Positions 1-7,377 of a DNA stretch of 9,599 nucleotides are shown here, piece by piece. Made by a program: the position numbers and the translations under genes. The stretch is from positions 1 to 9,599 of the forward strand of contig QLUS01000057.1 in the NCBI GenBank assembly GCA_018725535.1. Reading direction: 5' to 3'. The DNA comes from Bacillota bacterium. GTDB lineage: Bacteria; Bacillota; UBA994. A model generated the notes under the pieces. It was not told where the DNA came from and ran no database searches. It saw only the letters and a program-made list of their open reading frames with translations. Position 1 is the first letter of the stretch, and each line of letters opens with the position of its first letter.

Positions 1-91
1 GTGCGTACTTGGCGCGATTGATGCGGCGAATAAGCTCACTAGATTTGCCGCTATACATCCCGCCGCAGATCACTTCCAGATAACCTTTCAT
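1..91 (-). CDS. tdk: Thymidine kinase, N-terminal 30 codons (cut by window edge)
   Basis: Thymidine kinase phosphorylates thymidine to dTMP with ATP in cytosolic pyrimidine salvage. Translation from the ATG at 91-89 gives MKGYLEVICGGMYSGKSSEL followed by IRRINRAKYA. This is the characteristic start of bacterial type II thymidine kinases, with the P-loop GGMYSGKS at residues 10-17. A ribosome binding site AGGGGGA sits about 5 nt before the ATG. The gene continues beyond position 1, so its zinc-binding and lasso regions cannot be seen. It follows udk on the same strand, and the long reading of udk overlaps its first 41 nt. Family assignment is firm for such a short piece because the P-loop context is distinctive. 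Confidence 0.9.
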   Translation of the reverse strand, partial: MKGYLEVICGGMYSGKSSELIRRINRAKYA

Positions 92-756
92 GCTGGTCCC
101 CCTGTCTACTGCGAATGTCGGTCGCTCTAATCCCCCGCAAGGTCGCGGCCGCCTCTAGCGCATGGCGCAGGCGTGAAGCTATTAGCGCTAACGCCGCAGG
201 GTTAAGACCTCCCTCGGGGATAATCACGTCCGCATGTTTTTTACTGGGCTCCACGTATTGATCATGCATGGGCTTTACTGTGGCGAGATACTGGTCGATG
301 ACCGATTCCATACTGCGGCAGCGTTCCGTCATGTCGCGGGCTAGTCTGCGCAATACGCGCACATCGGCGTCGGTATCCACGAAAACCTTGAGGTCATAAA
401 GTGACCGCAGCATCGGATTATGGAGGGCGAGTATGCCCTCCACCACTATTAAGTCCCGCGGTTCGAGCAGCTTTTGTTTGAGGCTTCGCGTATGTGTGGC
501 AAAGTCGTAAAGGGGGCCAAGCACAGACCGTCCCCCACGCAGCGCACAGAGGTGGGCACAGCAGCGCGTCCTCAAAGGCTTCAGGATGGTCATAATTCTG
601 GATTACACGCTCCTCCATGGAGCGATGGGATTGATCTCGGTAGTAGTTGTCGTGGCGAATAAGCAGCGCCTGCCCGGTAAAACCGGTAATCATGCGCTCT
701 GCCAGAGTAGATTTGCCCGACCCCGTCCCACCCGCTATGTCCACTATATATGGCAT
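51..756 (-). pseudogene. udk: Uridine kinase, frameshifted in this sequence
   Basis: Uridine kinase makes UMP and CMP from uridine and cytidine in pyrimidine salvage. Residues 1-66, from the ATG at 756, carry the Walker A motif GGTGSGKST (9-17), then DNYYRDQSHRSMEER and NYDHPEAF. From about position 557 the homology continues in another frame: YDFATHTRS, VVEGILAL, VFVDTDADVR, ERCRSMESVIDQY and IIPEGG. These blocks are in normal Udk order, so a net +1 (or -2) shift lies between about 549 and 567. Removing one base of the GGG at 554-556 restores a continuous protein. The second frame runs to a stop at 51-53, about 28 residues past the usual Udk end and into tdk. A stop at 127-129 would give a normal length of about 210 residues if the run at 132-136 were one base longer. 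The start is supported by GGGGGTG 6 nt upstream. An indel error is likelier than real decay. Confidence 0.85.
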
Positions 757-809
757 ATCGACACCCCCGCGTCTCTGTCTTAGTTCGCCTTCTACCCGCC
801 CTATCCTGC

Positions 810-853
810 AAAAAAACCAATAGACGACGGGTGCCTGCGTTACCCGTCGTCTA
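810..853 (-). terminator. Intrinsic terminator after phoU
   Basis: A perfect 12-bp inverted repeat, TAGACGACGGGT (821-832) and ACCCGTCGTCTA (842-853), encloses a 9-nt loop. Read on the minus strand it is followed by TTGG and seven T residues (816-810). This is a textbook Rho-independent terminator at the end of the pst-phoU operon, 45 nt beyond the phoU stop, and it separates that operon from udk. Confidence 0.92.
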
Positions 854-898
854 CCTTACATCAATATCGAAGTTTCTGCAACGCCTATTTGGTCAGTG

Positions 899-1549
899 TT
901 AAAGAGTAACTACGCGCTTCCCCGTAGCAATAAACATCACTGACTCCGCTAGGTTAGTGGCATGGTCGGCAATACGCTCAATTTGGATGGCAATAATGAG
1001 CAGCGGCAGAGCTTTGGGCACGATAGTGCCGTCAGCAGTCATCATGCCGCGCAGCTCAACGACAATGTGTTCACACAGGTCATCGACCACATCATCGCGC
1101 TTCCATACATCAATGGCTAGGTCGACGTCCGAGTTAATCAGCGCATTCAGGGAGTCCTGCAACATCCCCGCAGCCACGTCGACCATCTTGGGGATATCGA
1201 TAAGCGGCTTAATCAGGGGACGGGGCAGTAGGCGCGATTGCTCCACAATATTCGTCGATATATCGGCGACCCTCTCCATATCCACAGCTAAGCGCATAGC
1301 TCCAATGATGCGCCTAAGATCCTGTCCTACGGGTTGTTGTTTAGCGATTAGCTCGATGGCTAAAGCATCGATCTCAGCGGCCATCTCATCGATAATAATC
1401 TCCATTTCCTCGACTTGGTTGGCGGCCTGCTCATTACCCGTCCTGAGCGCATCGAGGGCGAGATGCAGCATTTGCTCGATGCGACCCCCCATGGCCAATA
1501 GCCGCGCGTGGAGGTCGTCTAGCTCCTTTTGAAAACTCTGACGCAGCAT
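899..1549 (-). CDS. phoU: Phosphate signalling protein PhoU
   Basis: PhoU is a cytoplasmic, peripheral-membrane protein that links the PstSCAB transporter to the sensor kinase PhoR and restrains PhoR when phosphate is plentiful. The 216-residue product has the normal family length and is almost entirely helical, as expected for two tandem three-helix bundles. The metal-binding E/D-rich PhoU signatures appear once per half: DMERVAD at residues 90-96 and QIERIADHATNLAE at 189-202. The ATG at 1549 is preceded by AGGGGGA about 8 nt upstream, which overlaps the pstB stop codon. The gap to pstB is only 12 nt. It is the last gene of the operon and is followed by the strong terminator at 810-853. Confidence 0.96.
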   Translation of the reverse strand: MLRQSFQKELDDLHARLLAMGGRIEQMLHLALDALRTGNEQAANQVEEMEIIIDEMAAEIDALAIELIAKQQPVGQDLRRIIGAMRLAVDMERVADISTNIVEQSRLLPRPLIKPLIDIPKMVDVAAGMLQDSLNALINSDVDLAIDVWKRDDVVDDLCEHIVVELRGMMTADGTIVPKALPLLIIAIQIERIADHATNLAESVMFIATGKRVVTL

Positions 1550-1561
1550 GGTAAAATCCCC

Positions 1562-2326
1562 CTATCCCATTTTCCCGCTGATATAATCATCCGTCCGCTT
1601 GTCTTGCGGCGTAGTGAATATTTTGCGCGTCACATCGTACTCCACAAGCTCACCACCCAGCAAAAACGCCGTGTGGTCAGAAACCCGCGCCGCCTGCTGC
1701 ATATTATGCGTAACCACAACCACCGTCAGCGTACGCTTCAGGAGGAGCATCAGCTCTTCAATCTTGGCAGTAGCCGCAGGGTCAAGCGCGGAGGCTGGTT
1801 CATCCATCAATAACACCTCAGGACCTACCGCAAGTGACCTAGCAATACAGAGGCGTTGCTGCTGCCCGCCGGAGAGGTCAAAGCCCGAAACATGCAGCCT
1901 GTCTTTGACTTCGTCCCACAGCGCAGCTTGGCGCAAAGAGTTTTCCACAATAATATCGAGCTCTGCCTTGCTGCGCAAGCCCTGCAACTTCGGACCATAA
2001 GCTACATTCTCATAAATGCTCTTAGGAAAGGGATTAGGTCGCTGAAACACCATGCCTACTTTGCGGCGCAGCATAACGACGTCCACGCCGTCAGCATAGA
2101 TATTCTGGTTGTCAATCATGGCCTCGCCCGTGATGCGCATACCATTGATGTGGTCATTCATGCGGTTAAGGGAACGAAGGAGCGTAGACTTACCTGAGCC
2201 TGACGGCCCGATAATTGCCGTAATTTCGTTCTCGGGTAACTCCACTGACACATGTTTGACGACGTGCAACTTGCCGTAGAAAATCGATATGTCCTTAAGG
2301 CTGACTTTATGTTTGTTCTCTACCAC
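1562..2326 (-). CDS. pstB: Phosphate ABC transporter ATP-binding protein PstB
   Basis: PstB is the cytoplasmic ATPase that powers high-affinity phosphate import through the PstC-PstA channel. The 254-residue protein shows all ABC motifs in order: Walker A GPSGSGKST (40-48), Q-loop in VFQRPNPFP (Q95), signature LSGGQQQR (151-158), Walker B VLLMDEP (171-177), D-loop SALDP and H-loop VTHNM (H207). The phrases RPNPFPKSIYENVAYG and RSLNRMND are typical of PstB rather than of other ABC ATPases. The start is GTG at 2326-2324, with AGGAGA about 8 nt upstream. The restored pstA stop overlaps this start by 7 nt, which suggests translational coupling. Length is normal and no key residue is missing. Confidence 0.97.
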   Translation of the reverse strand: MVENKHKVSLKDISIFYGKLHVVKHVSVELPENEITAIIGPSGSGKSTLLRSLNRMNDHINGMRITGEAMIDNQNIYADGVDVVMLRRKVGMVFQRPNPFPKSIYENVAYGPKLQGLRSKAELDIIVENSLRQAALWDEVKDRLHVSGFDLSGGQQQRLCIARSLAVGPEVLLMDEPASALDPAATAKIEELMLLLKRTLTVVVVTHNMQQAARVSDHTAFLLGGELVEYDVTRKIFTTPQDKRTDDYISGKMG

Positions 2327-3158
2327 TTCTTAAGTCTCCTTTCCCGCTCACGCCACAGCGTCGCACTAACCTGCATAATTAACACTAAGAACAACAATAC
2401 CCCGGCAGGGCCCAGATGCGCTCCACTGGCATGCCGGGAAGCTGTGTTGCCGAAATATACAGGTGGTAGGGCAACGCCATAAAACGGCTCATGAACGAGG
2501 TGGGGAGCCGCGGCAAAAAGAACGCTGCGCCGGTAATCAAAATGCAGGCCGTATCTCCCGCCGCGCGGGACAAGGCGAGCAGTGTCCCCGTGAGGACGCC
2601 GCTCCGCGCGCAGGGCAAAGCTACGGTCGAGACCGCTTGCCAGCGTGTGGCTCCTAAGGCCAAGGACGCTTCACGGAATGACACGGGCACGCCGTGCAGC
2701 GCTTCACGCGTTGCCGTCACGACTAAAGGCAATGTCATTATGGCCAGCGTCAGTGAGGCAGAGAGAAGTGACGAGCCAAAGCCAAGCGTGAGCACAAAAA
2801 ATGCATAGCCAAACAGGCCAAACACCACCGAGGGCACGCCCGCGAGATTAATGAGGGCCATTTCCAAGAGGTGTGTCAGGCGGTTGCGCGGCGCGAATTC
2901 CGCTAGGTATATGCCGGCCCCGACTCCCACCGGCAGCACGACGAGGGTGGTGCCGAAAAGCAACCACAGAGTGCCGACGATGGCCGGTAATATGCCTCCG
3001 GTTATGCCGCGCTGGACGGGCATAGCAAAGATAAACTCAAGTGAAATTCCGGCGGCAGCGCGGATAAAGATGTAGAGCACCGCAGCTAGGGGTAGCAACA
3101 GCGCTAACCCCAGTGTGCCCAGCAAGAACATCTCCGGCAGCGTGTATGATTGCCGCAC
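2320..3158 (-). CDS. pstA: Phosphate ABC transporter permease PstA, frameshift near the C-terminus
   Basis: PstA is one of the two membrane channel subunits of the phosphate importer. It has several hydrophobic segments (roughly residues 10-33, 57-86, 108-127 and 130-148) and the cytoplasmic EAA loop at about 163-191 (REASLALGATRWQ), which contacts PstB. The uninterrupted frame ends at 2385 after 257 residues, with an odd tail PGYCCS and without the last membrane helix. One more G in the minus-strand GGG run at 2411-2413 would let translation continue as GPAGVLLFLVLIMQVSATLW and then a basic tail, to a TAG at 2322-2320. That gives about 279 residues with a proper final helix, and the stop would overlap the pstB GTG. 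The start is GTG at 3158-3156, directly after the pstC stop, with GGGGGCG upstream. The frameshift is probably a homopolymer miscount. Confidence 0.92.
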
Positions 3159-4016
3159 TTACGCCGCCCCCTTCTTGCCGACGATTACCGCGGCAGCAAT
3201 GGCGTTAACCGCGAACGTAATTGCAAAGAGCACCAGTCCGGCGGCAAAAAGCGCGTGGTACTGCTCGCTGTGGCGCGCGGCATTTGTTACTTCGGCCGCG
3301 ATAAGGGCGGTAATGGGGCGCATGGGCTCGAAGATACTGCCTGGGGTTGTAAGTCTCCCGCCAGCAACCATGAGCACTGTCATCGTTTCGCCAATGGCTC
3401 GGCCCATAGCGAGCAGAACAGCCGCGATGATGCCGCTCCGCGCGGCAGGCACAATTACGCGCCAGATGGTCTGCCAGCGGGTAGCACCTAAGGCATACGA
3501 GGCTTCCGCATATTCGCGCGGCACTGCTCTCAGAGCCTCGTCGGCAAGGCTCACCAATGTCGGCAAAACCATAACGCTTAGCACCAGACCAGCCGAAAAC
3601 CCGGTCAGACCGGTATTGAGATTGAACACGCGCGCCACAAAAGGCGCGACTACCGTTAGCCCCAAAAAGCCAAATACTACGGAGGGGATACCGACAGTCA
3701 TTTCAAACACTGAGCGCAAGCGGACACTGACTTGGCGCGGCAAAAGCTCCGCAAGGCTCACAGCCGAGAGGATACCAAGCGGGCAGCCGACAACGATGGC
3801 CATGGTGGTAATCATGAGCGAGCTGACAAGGAAGCCTTTAATCTGGAAAGTAGGCGGAGAGGAGACCGGTAGCCACCGGTCTCCCGTGAAGAAACTCAAA
3901 TCTACCTGTTCCCGAAAGAACGGCCAAGCCTGTGCCGCTACGAACAAGAAGATCGCGGCGGTTAAAAGCAGAACAGTGTATCCCGCTACGGTGACTAGCT
4001 TTTGCTGGTACGGCAC
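3159..4016 (-). CDS. pstC: Phosphate ABC transporter permease PstC
   Basis: PstC pairs with PstA to form the phosphate channel in the cytoplasmic membrane. I start it at the GTG at 4016-4014, because GAGGAGGG lies 6 nt upstream; the frame is open further to a TTG at 4055, but that would overlap the end of pstS. The resulting 285-residue protein has a first membrane helix at about 9-28, a large extracytoplasmic loop at about 30-58, further helices, and the permease EAA loop at about 170-198 (AEASYALGATRWQTIWRVIVP). The stretch AMGRAIGETMTVLM (203-216) is characteristic of PstC. The stop TAA abuts the pstA start with no gap. A perfect 10-bp hairpin lies inside the gene over codons 44-53 (see separate entry). 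Confidence 0.96.
   Translation of the reverse strand: MPYQQKLVTVAGYTVLLLTAAIFLFVAAQAWPFFREQVDLSFFTGDRWLPVSSPPTFQIKGFLVSSLMITTMAIVVGCPLGILSAVSLAELLPRQVSVRLRSVFEMTVGIPSVVFGFLGLTVVAPFVARVFNLNTGLTGFSAGLVLSVMVLPTLVSLADEALRAVPREYAEASYALGATRWQTIWRVIVPAARSGIIAAVLLAMGRAIGETMTVLMVAGGRLTTPGSIFEPMRPITALIAAEVTNAARHSEQYHALFAAGLVLFAITFAVNAIAAAVIVGKKGAA
3861..3884 (-). repeat. Perfect 10-bp inverted repeat within pstC
   Basis: GGAGACCGGT (3861-3870) and ACCGGTCTCC (3875-3884) are exact reverse complements around a 4-nt loop. In the mRNA this gives a GC-rich stem with a GGCU loop, about 130 nt into pstC, where it encodes TGDRWLPVSS. There is no U-tract after it, so it is not an intrinsic terminator. A stem this regular inside a coding region may affect mRNA stability or translation, but no function is proven. 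Confidence 0.75.
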
Positions 4017-4038
4017 AGCCGACCCTCCTCGAGTTGCT

Positions 4039-4870
4039 CTAGTTAATGGGCACAAAGCCTAAGTCGCGCACTATTTTTTGCCCGTCAGCACTTACGACGA
4101 AGTCAAGGAACTTCTTTAGATCGCCTTTAGTCTCGCCGATAACGAAGAAGAAAAGCGGGCGGGCCAAGCTGTAGGTGCGATCAAGCACGGCTTCAACGGA
4201 AGCTACCACGGCCGGGGCGGCTTCGTCCGCCTTAATGCCGAGAACCGCCACTGTGGGGCGTACATAGCCAAGACCAATATAGCCGATAGCGTTCGGATTT
4301 TGCGCTAATTCTTGCACTATCGCCGCGGTAGAAGGCATCATCATGGTAGCAGGCGCAAACTCAGCCTTATCGAGCACGAAGTCCTTAAAGAACACGTGCG
4401 TGCCTGAGGTAGTGTCGCGGGAAAGCAGGACGATAGGGGGTATTATTACCGCCGACCTGATTCCAGTTGGTAATCTCACCCTTGTAAATTGCACCCAGCT
4501 GAGCCAGCGTTAGCTCCTTGACGGGGTTAGAGGGGTGTACGGCAATCGCCAAGCCGTCCCAAGCGACGATAATCTCGTGCAGCGTGCCGCGCGCTTGTGC
4601 CTTAGCCCGTTCGCTCTCCCTGATGTCGCGCGAAGACTGCGCGATGTCGGCCTTGCCGTCAATTAGCGCAGCGATGCCGGTACCCGACCCGCCACCGGAA
4701 ACTACAACCTCAATGTTGCGGTTGGCCTTCATAAATTCTTCGGCCAAAGCGGCCCCCATGTTAACCATAGTGTCAGAGCCGTTAACGTCAATGACGGTCT
4801 TTTCACGTTGACAGCCGACGGCAGTAAGAACAACAGCGAGCGCTAGAACTAACAGCAAAAGCTTTTTCAA
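4039..4870 (-). pseudogene. pstS: Phosphate-binding lipoprotein PstS, frameshifted in this sequence
   Basis: PstS is the extracytoplasmic lipoprotein that captures phosphate and delivers it to PstC/PstA. The start is TTG at 4870-4868, with GAGGAGG about 6 nt upstream. It gives a signal peptide (KK, a hydrophobic core, then TAVGC) with the lipidated Cys at residue 20. The phosphate-binding loops are present: NGSDTM, SGGGSGTG and AQSSRDI in the first frame, and SRDTTSGTHVFF in the second. The first frame is lost after WNQVGGNNTP. Homology resumes directly in another frame with PIVLLSRDTTSGT and continues to DLGFVPIN. Dropping one base of the five-base run at 4436-4440 gives NNTPIVLLSRD and a single protein of about 276 residues, the usual length. 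This operon-leading gene sits in an otherwise conserved pst operon, so an indel error is the likeliest cause. Confidence 0.9.
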
Positions 4871-4891
4871 AGTAATCCTCCTCGTGCTTAA

Positions 4892-4930
4892 GTGAATCTT
4901 AGATTCACATTGTAACGCACAAAGTGAATC
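4892..4930 (-). repeat. Three GTGAATC/GATTCAC elements in the pstS leader and promoter
   Basis: A perfect palindrome GTGAATC-TTA-GATTCAC lies at 4892-4908. A third copy, GTGAATC, at 4924-4930 overlaps the predicted -10 hexamer. The outer two copies are direct repeats extended to 9 identical bases (AAGTGAATC at 4890-4898 and 4922-4930). Copy centres are 10 and 22 bp apart, close to whole helical turns, which suits protein binding on one face of the DNA. It could be a repressor operator, or the palindrome could fold as a small leader hairpin ahead of the ribosome binding site. I do not recognise the binding protein. Confidence 0.6.
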
Positions 4931-4933
4931 ATA
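4928..4933 (-). promoter_or_regulatory. pstS: Predicted -10 element of the pstS promoter
   Basis: The minus strand reads TATGAT here, five of six bases matching TATAAT and preceded by GG. No good -35 hexamer is found 16-18 nt upstream, as expected of a promoter that depends on an activator bound further upstream. Transcription would start near 4921, leaving a leader of about 50 nt before pstS. Confidence 0.5.
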
Positions 4934-4963
4934 CCGCGAGCACACTAAAGCAAGGACAAAAAT

Positions 4964-4980
4964 TGTTAAAGAAATGTTAA
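4964..4980 (-). promoter_or_regulatory. Pho box: two TTAACA repeats with 11-bp period
   Basis: The minus strand reads TTAACA-TTTCT-TTAACA (4980-4975 and 4969-4964), an exact 6-5-6 arrangement. This matches the known Bacillus-type PhoP recognition pattern of TT(A/C/T)A(C/T)A-like repeats spaced by about 5 bp. The boxes lie about 31 nt upstream of the predicted -10 hexamer, a suitable place for activation of pstS. The first box overlaps the phoR stop codon, so the phoR end and the pst control region share sequence. Further repeats at the same period are degenerate. Confidence 0.75.
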
Positions 4981-6686
4981 AGCGGCAAGACGAAAACAAA
5001 CGTCGCTCCCCTACCGGTCTTGCTTTCTACTGCTACTGACCCGCCGTGAGCTTCAATAATGTGTTTGACGATTGCCAAGCCAAGCCCGGTTCCTCCACCC
5101 CGCGCTGCGGAACCCTTAAAAAATCGCTCATAGACGCGGGGGAGATGTTCTACGGGAATACCCGGTCCTTGATCCTTGACCGCCACTCTTACGCCTGCGG
5201 CTAACTCCTGTACCTCTACCGTGACTGAGCTTCCGGGGGGAGAAAACTTAATGGCGTTATCCAGCAAATTAATGAATACCTGCTTAAGCTTAGCCCGGTC
5301 GGCGTGGATAAAAGTTGGTCCCGCCACATGCGCTAAGCGCTGCTCTTTGTTCCCCCACAGACCTCGCAAGTCTTCTATGACTTCTACGATGAGCTCGCTT
5401 ACCGGAAAATCGCTCTTGATTAACTGCTCGCGCTCGTTCTCTAGCCGCGAAAGCAGCAAGAGCTCAAGGACCATTTTCGTGAGCCGGTCAATTTCCCCTG
5501 CCATGCGGCGCAAGAAATCCATAGCTACTTCCCGCTCGTCGATAGCGCCCCGCAGGAGGTTTTCTACCATGAGGGCGAGCGCAGTGAGCGGGGTGCGCAG
5601 CTCATGGGAAACGTTGGCCACAAAGTCGCGGCGAATATCCACCGCGCGGTATACTTCAGTTAAATCCTGCAGCGTAATGAGAATGCGTCCGGAGACTAGT
5701 GGCACGACCGCCGCGCGTATTACGCCCGCGCCTGTACCGCTAAGCGACACGCGCCGGTTTATCGCGATGCGCTCCCTGCGCGCCTGCCTGAGGAGGGCCG
5801 CAAGGTCAGGGTACCGCTCCAGCAATGTGTCGCGCGTGCCCACGGCTGCCGCGGCCCGGAAGCCGAGCATGGCCTCAGCTGCTGCATTGAGCAGTTCAAT
5901 GTTTTCCTGCTTGTCAATAAGTATCACACCGTCACGCGTTGAACCGAGGACCACTCCGAGCCGTTCGGCAGACATCTGCACATGCTGCAGTTCTAGGTGT
6001 AGGCTGTCGGCCATGGCGTTAAGGGAGCGGGCCAACTCGCCGGTCTCCGTCGGGCCTTCAGCTACCGCGCGCTGCGAGGTCTGCCCGCGCGCAATGCGCC
6101 CGGCAACTTCGGCCATTCTATGCAGCAGCTCGCTGATGTTTTCCGCGTAGGCCAGAGTCGCGACGGTAACCAGCAAAATGACCAGAATGCTCCACGCTGT
6201 CACTTGCCAGCGCACGCGCGTCAAAGCAGCGTTAACTTCATTTAGACTAAGCGAGAGGCGAACTACACCGCGCGCACTGCCGTCCGCATGGCGCGATATG
6301 ACAGCTGCGTGCACCTCGTCTTGGTGCGTACTAAGGCCTACGCCTATCTCTAGCGCCAGAGCTACCTCCGATCTGTCTAACTGGTTTCCTAGGTTGTGAG
6401 GGGCTCTTCTCGTGTCGGCTAGGACACGCCCGTCGGGAGAAATAAGCGTAACCTCCGCTAAAGTCGCGGCGCTCACTTGAAGCGCGAGTTCCTGTGCTTG
6501 TGTCTCAACAAAGACCGCGCGAACTATTTGCTCCGCCAGATGTGCTTGCCGCGTTAAATCTTCTTCCACGCGGCTAACAACAAGCAGGCGATATTGCGTT
6601 AGCTGCCAGCTGCCCATTAGCGCGAGCAAGAAGGCGAGGGTAAGGAACGTTAGTAGTGCCCACTGCCCACTTAAGCTCTTAGGCAT
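4977..6686 (-). CDS. phoR: Phosphate sensor histidine kinase PhoR
   Basis: PhoR is the membrane histidine kinase that phosphorylates PhoB/PhoP when phosphate is scarce. The 569-residue protein has a first membrane helix (about 8-27), an extracytoplasmic sensor region (28-160) and a second helix (about 163-181). These are followed by a HAMP linker (about 181-234), a PAS domain (about 244-345) and a transmitter. The H-box is DFVANVSHELRTPL with the phospho-accepting H361. The ATPase part shows the N-box NLLDNAIKFS (473-482), G1 DQGPGI (505-510), F-box RFFKG and G2 GGTGLGLAI (531-539). The domain order is that of Bacillus/Clostridia PhoR. The ATG at 6686 lies inside the end of phoB (8-nt overlap), which implies translational coupling. 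The partner gene and the adjacent pst operon support the phosphate role. Confidence 0.92.
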   Translation of the reverse strand: MPKSLSGQWALLTFLTLAFLLALMGSWQLTQYRLLVVSRVEEDLTRQAHLAEQIVRAVFVETQAQELALQVSAATLAEVTLISPDGRVLADTRRAPHNLGNQLDRSEVALALEIGVGLSTHQDEVHAAVISRHADGSARGVVRLSLSLNEVNAALTRVRWQVTAWSILVILLVTVATLAYAENISELLHRMAEVAGRIARGQTSQRAVAEGPTETGELARSLNAMADSLHLELQHVQMSAERLGVVLGSTRDGVILIDKQENIELLNAAAEAMLGFRAAAAVGTRDTLLERYPDLAALLRQARRERIAINRRVSLSGTGAGVIRAAVVPLVSGRILITLQDLTEVYRAVDIRRDFVANVSHELRTPLTALALMVENLLRGAIDEREVAMDFLRRMAGEIDRLTKMVLELLLLSRLENEREQLIKSDFPVSELIVEVIEDLRGLWGNKEQRLAHVAGPTFIHADRAKLKQVFINLLDNAIKFSPPGSSVTVEVQELAAGVRVAVKDQGPGIPVEHLPRVYERFFKGSAARGGGTGLGLAIVKHIIEAHGGSVAVESKTGRGATFVFVLPL

Positions 6687-7377
6687 GGAGTTCAGCTAGC
6701 TTGTACCCCACGCCGCGCACGGTTAAAAGATAGCGCGGTTCGCTGGGATCGGGCTCCACCTTTTTGCGCAGCCACGTAATATGCACGTCAACCGTGCGGG
6801 TCTCTCCAGCGTAATCGATGCCCCATACGCGCTCCAAGAGAAAATCACGGGTGAAAACTCGGCCCGGGTTCTTAGCCAGTAACAGAAACAACTCGAACAG
6901 CTTAGGGGTTAGCTCTAAGTCCACCCCGTCGCATAGAGTGACATACTTCTCGGGATACAAGGTAAAGGGCCCATAGCTAATGCTGATTTCAGTAGAGGCC
7001 CCCCGCGTAGCCTTTGCCTCCACACGGCGCAGTACCGCTCTGACTCTAGCCAGCAAAATGTTGAGCGAGAACGGCTTAGTGATATAGTCGTCAGCACCTA
7101 TCTCGAGGCCAACTACCGTGTCTAACTCGCTGTCGCGCGCCGTGACCATGATTATGGGCACGCTGCTCTGCGCCCTAATCTGCCGACATACTTCTACTCC
7201 GTCTAACCCCGGCAGCATGCGGTCGAGCAAGATTACGTCCGGGGCTACGGCCAGTGCCATCTTCACGGCCTCCGTTCCATTGTCGGCGGCGAAGACCTCA
7301 AAGCCTTCACGCTTTAAGGCATAGCTTAGACCGGAGCGAATGTTCTCCTCATCGTCTACAATTAAGATCTTACGGAT
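6679..7377 (-). CDS. phoB: Phosphate response regulator PhoB/PhoP, apparent ATC start
   Basis: This is an OmpR/PhoB-family response regulator, probably the activator of the adjacent pst operon. The complete 232-residue reading begins (I/M)RKILIVDDEENIR. The acidic pair is D8-D9, the phospho-acceptor D52 lies in VILLDRMLPG, T79 in MVTARD, and K101 in DDYITKPF. A winged-helix DNA-binding domain fills about 132-230 (RTVDVHITWLRKKVE, LLTVRGVGYKL). The first codon of this conserved N-terminus is ATC at 7377-7375. No in-frame ATG, GTG or TTG lies between it and the upstream stop. The first canonical start, a GTG at 7266, would remove 37 residues including D8-D9. A strong ribosome binding site 7 nt before the ATC supports initiation there. 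Either ATC is a rare genuine start or the base is a substitution of ATG. It overlaps fabZ by 16 nt and phoR by 8 nt. Confidence 0.9.
   Translation of the reverse strand: MRKILIVDDEENIRSGLSYALKREGFEVFAADNGTEAVKMALAVAPDVILLDRMLPGLDGVEVCRQIRAQSSVPIIMVTARDSELDTVVGLEIGADDYITKPFSLNILLARVRAVLRRVEAKATRGASTEISISYGPFTLYPEKYVTLCDGVDLELTPKLFELFLLLAKNPGRVFTRDFLLERVWGIDYAGETRTVDVHITWLRKKVEPDPSEPRYLLTVRGVGYKLAELHA

Noticed and set aside
549..567. Programmed ribosomal frameshift in udk
   Set aside because: No slippery heptamer or downstream pseudoknot is visible, and uridine kinases are not known to use one. An indel is simpler.
3115..4062. A 315-codon plus-strand open frame, plus other long plus-strand frames over phoR, mreB and phoU
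   Set aside because: They lie antisense to clear conserved genes, have low-complexity Ser/Arg/Thr-rich translations, and no matching family. They are shadows of minus-strand codon bias.
4039..6686. Treating the broken genes as evidence of a decaying or phase-variable phosphate system
   Set aside because: All intact parts keep catalytic residues and operon spacing, and each break is one base in or near a short run. Error is the more economical reading without read data.
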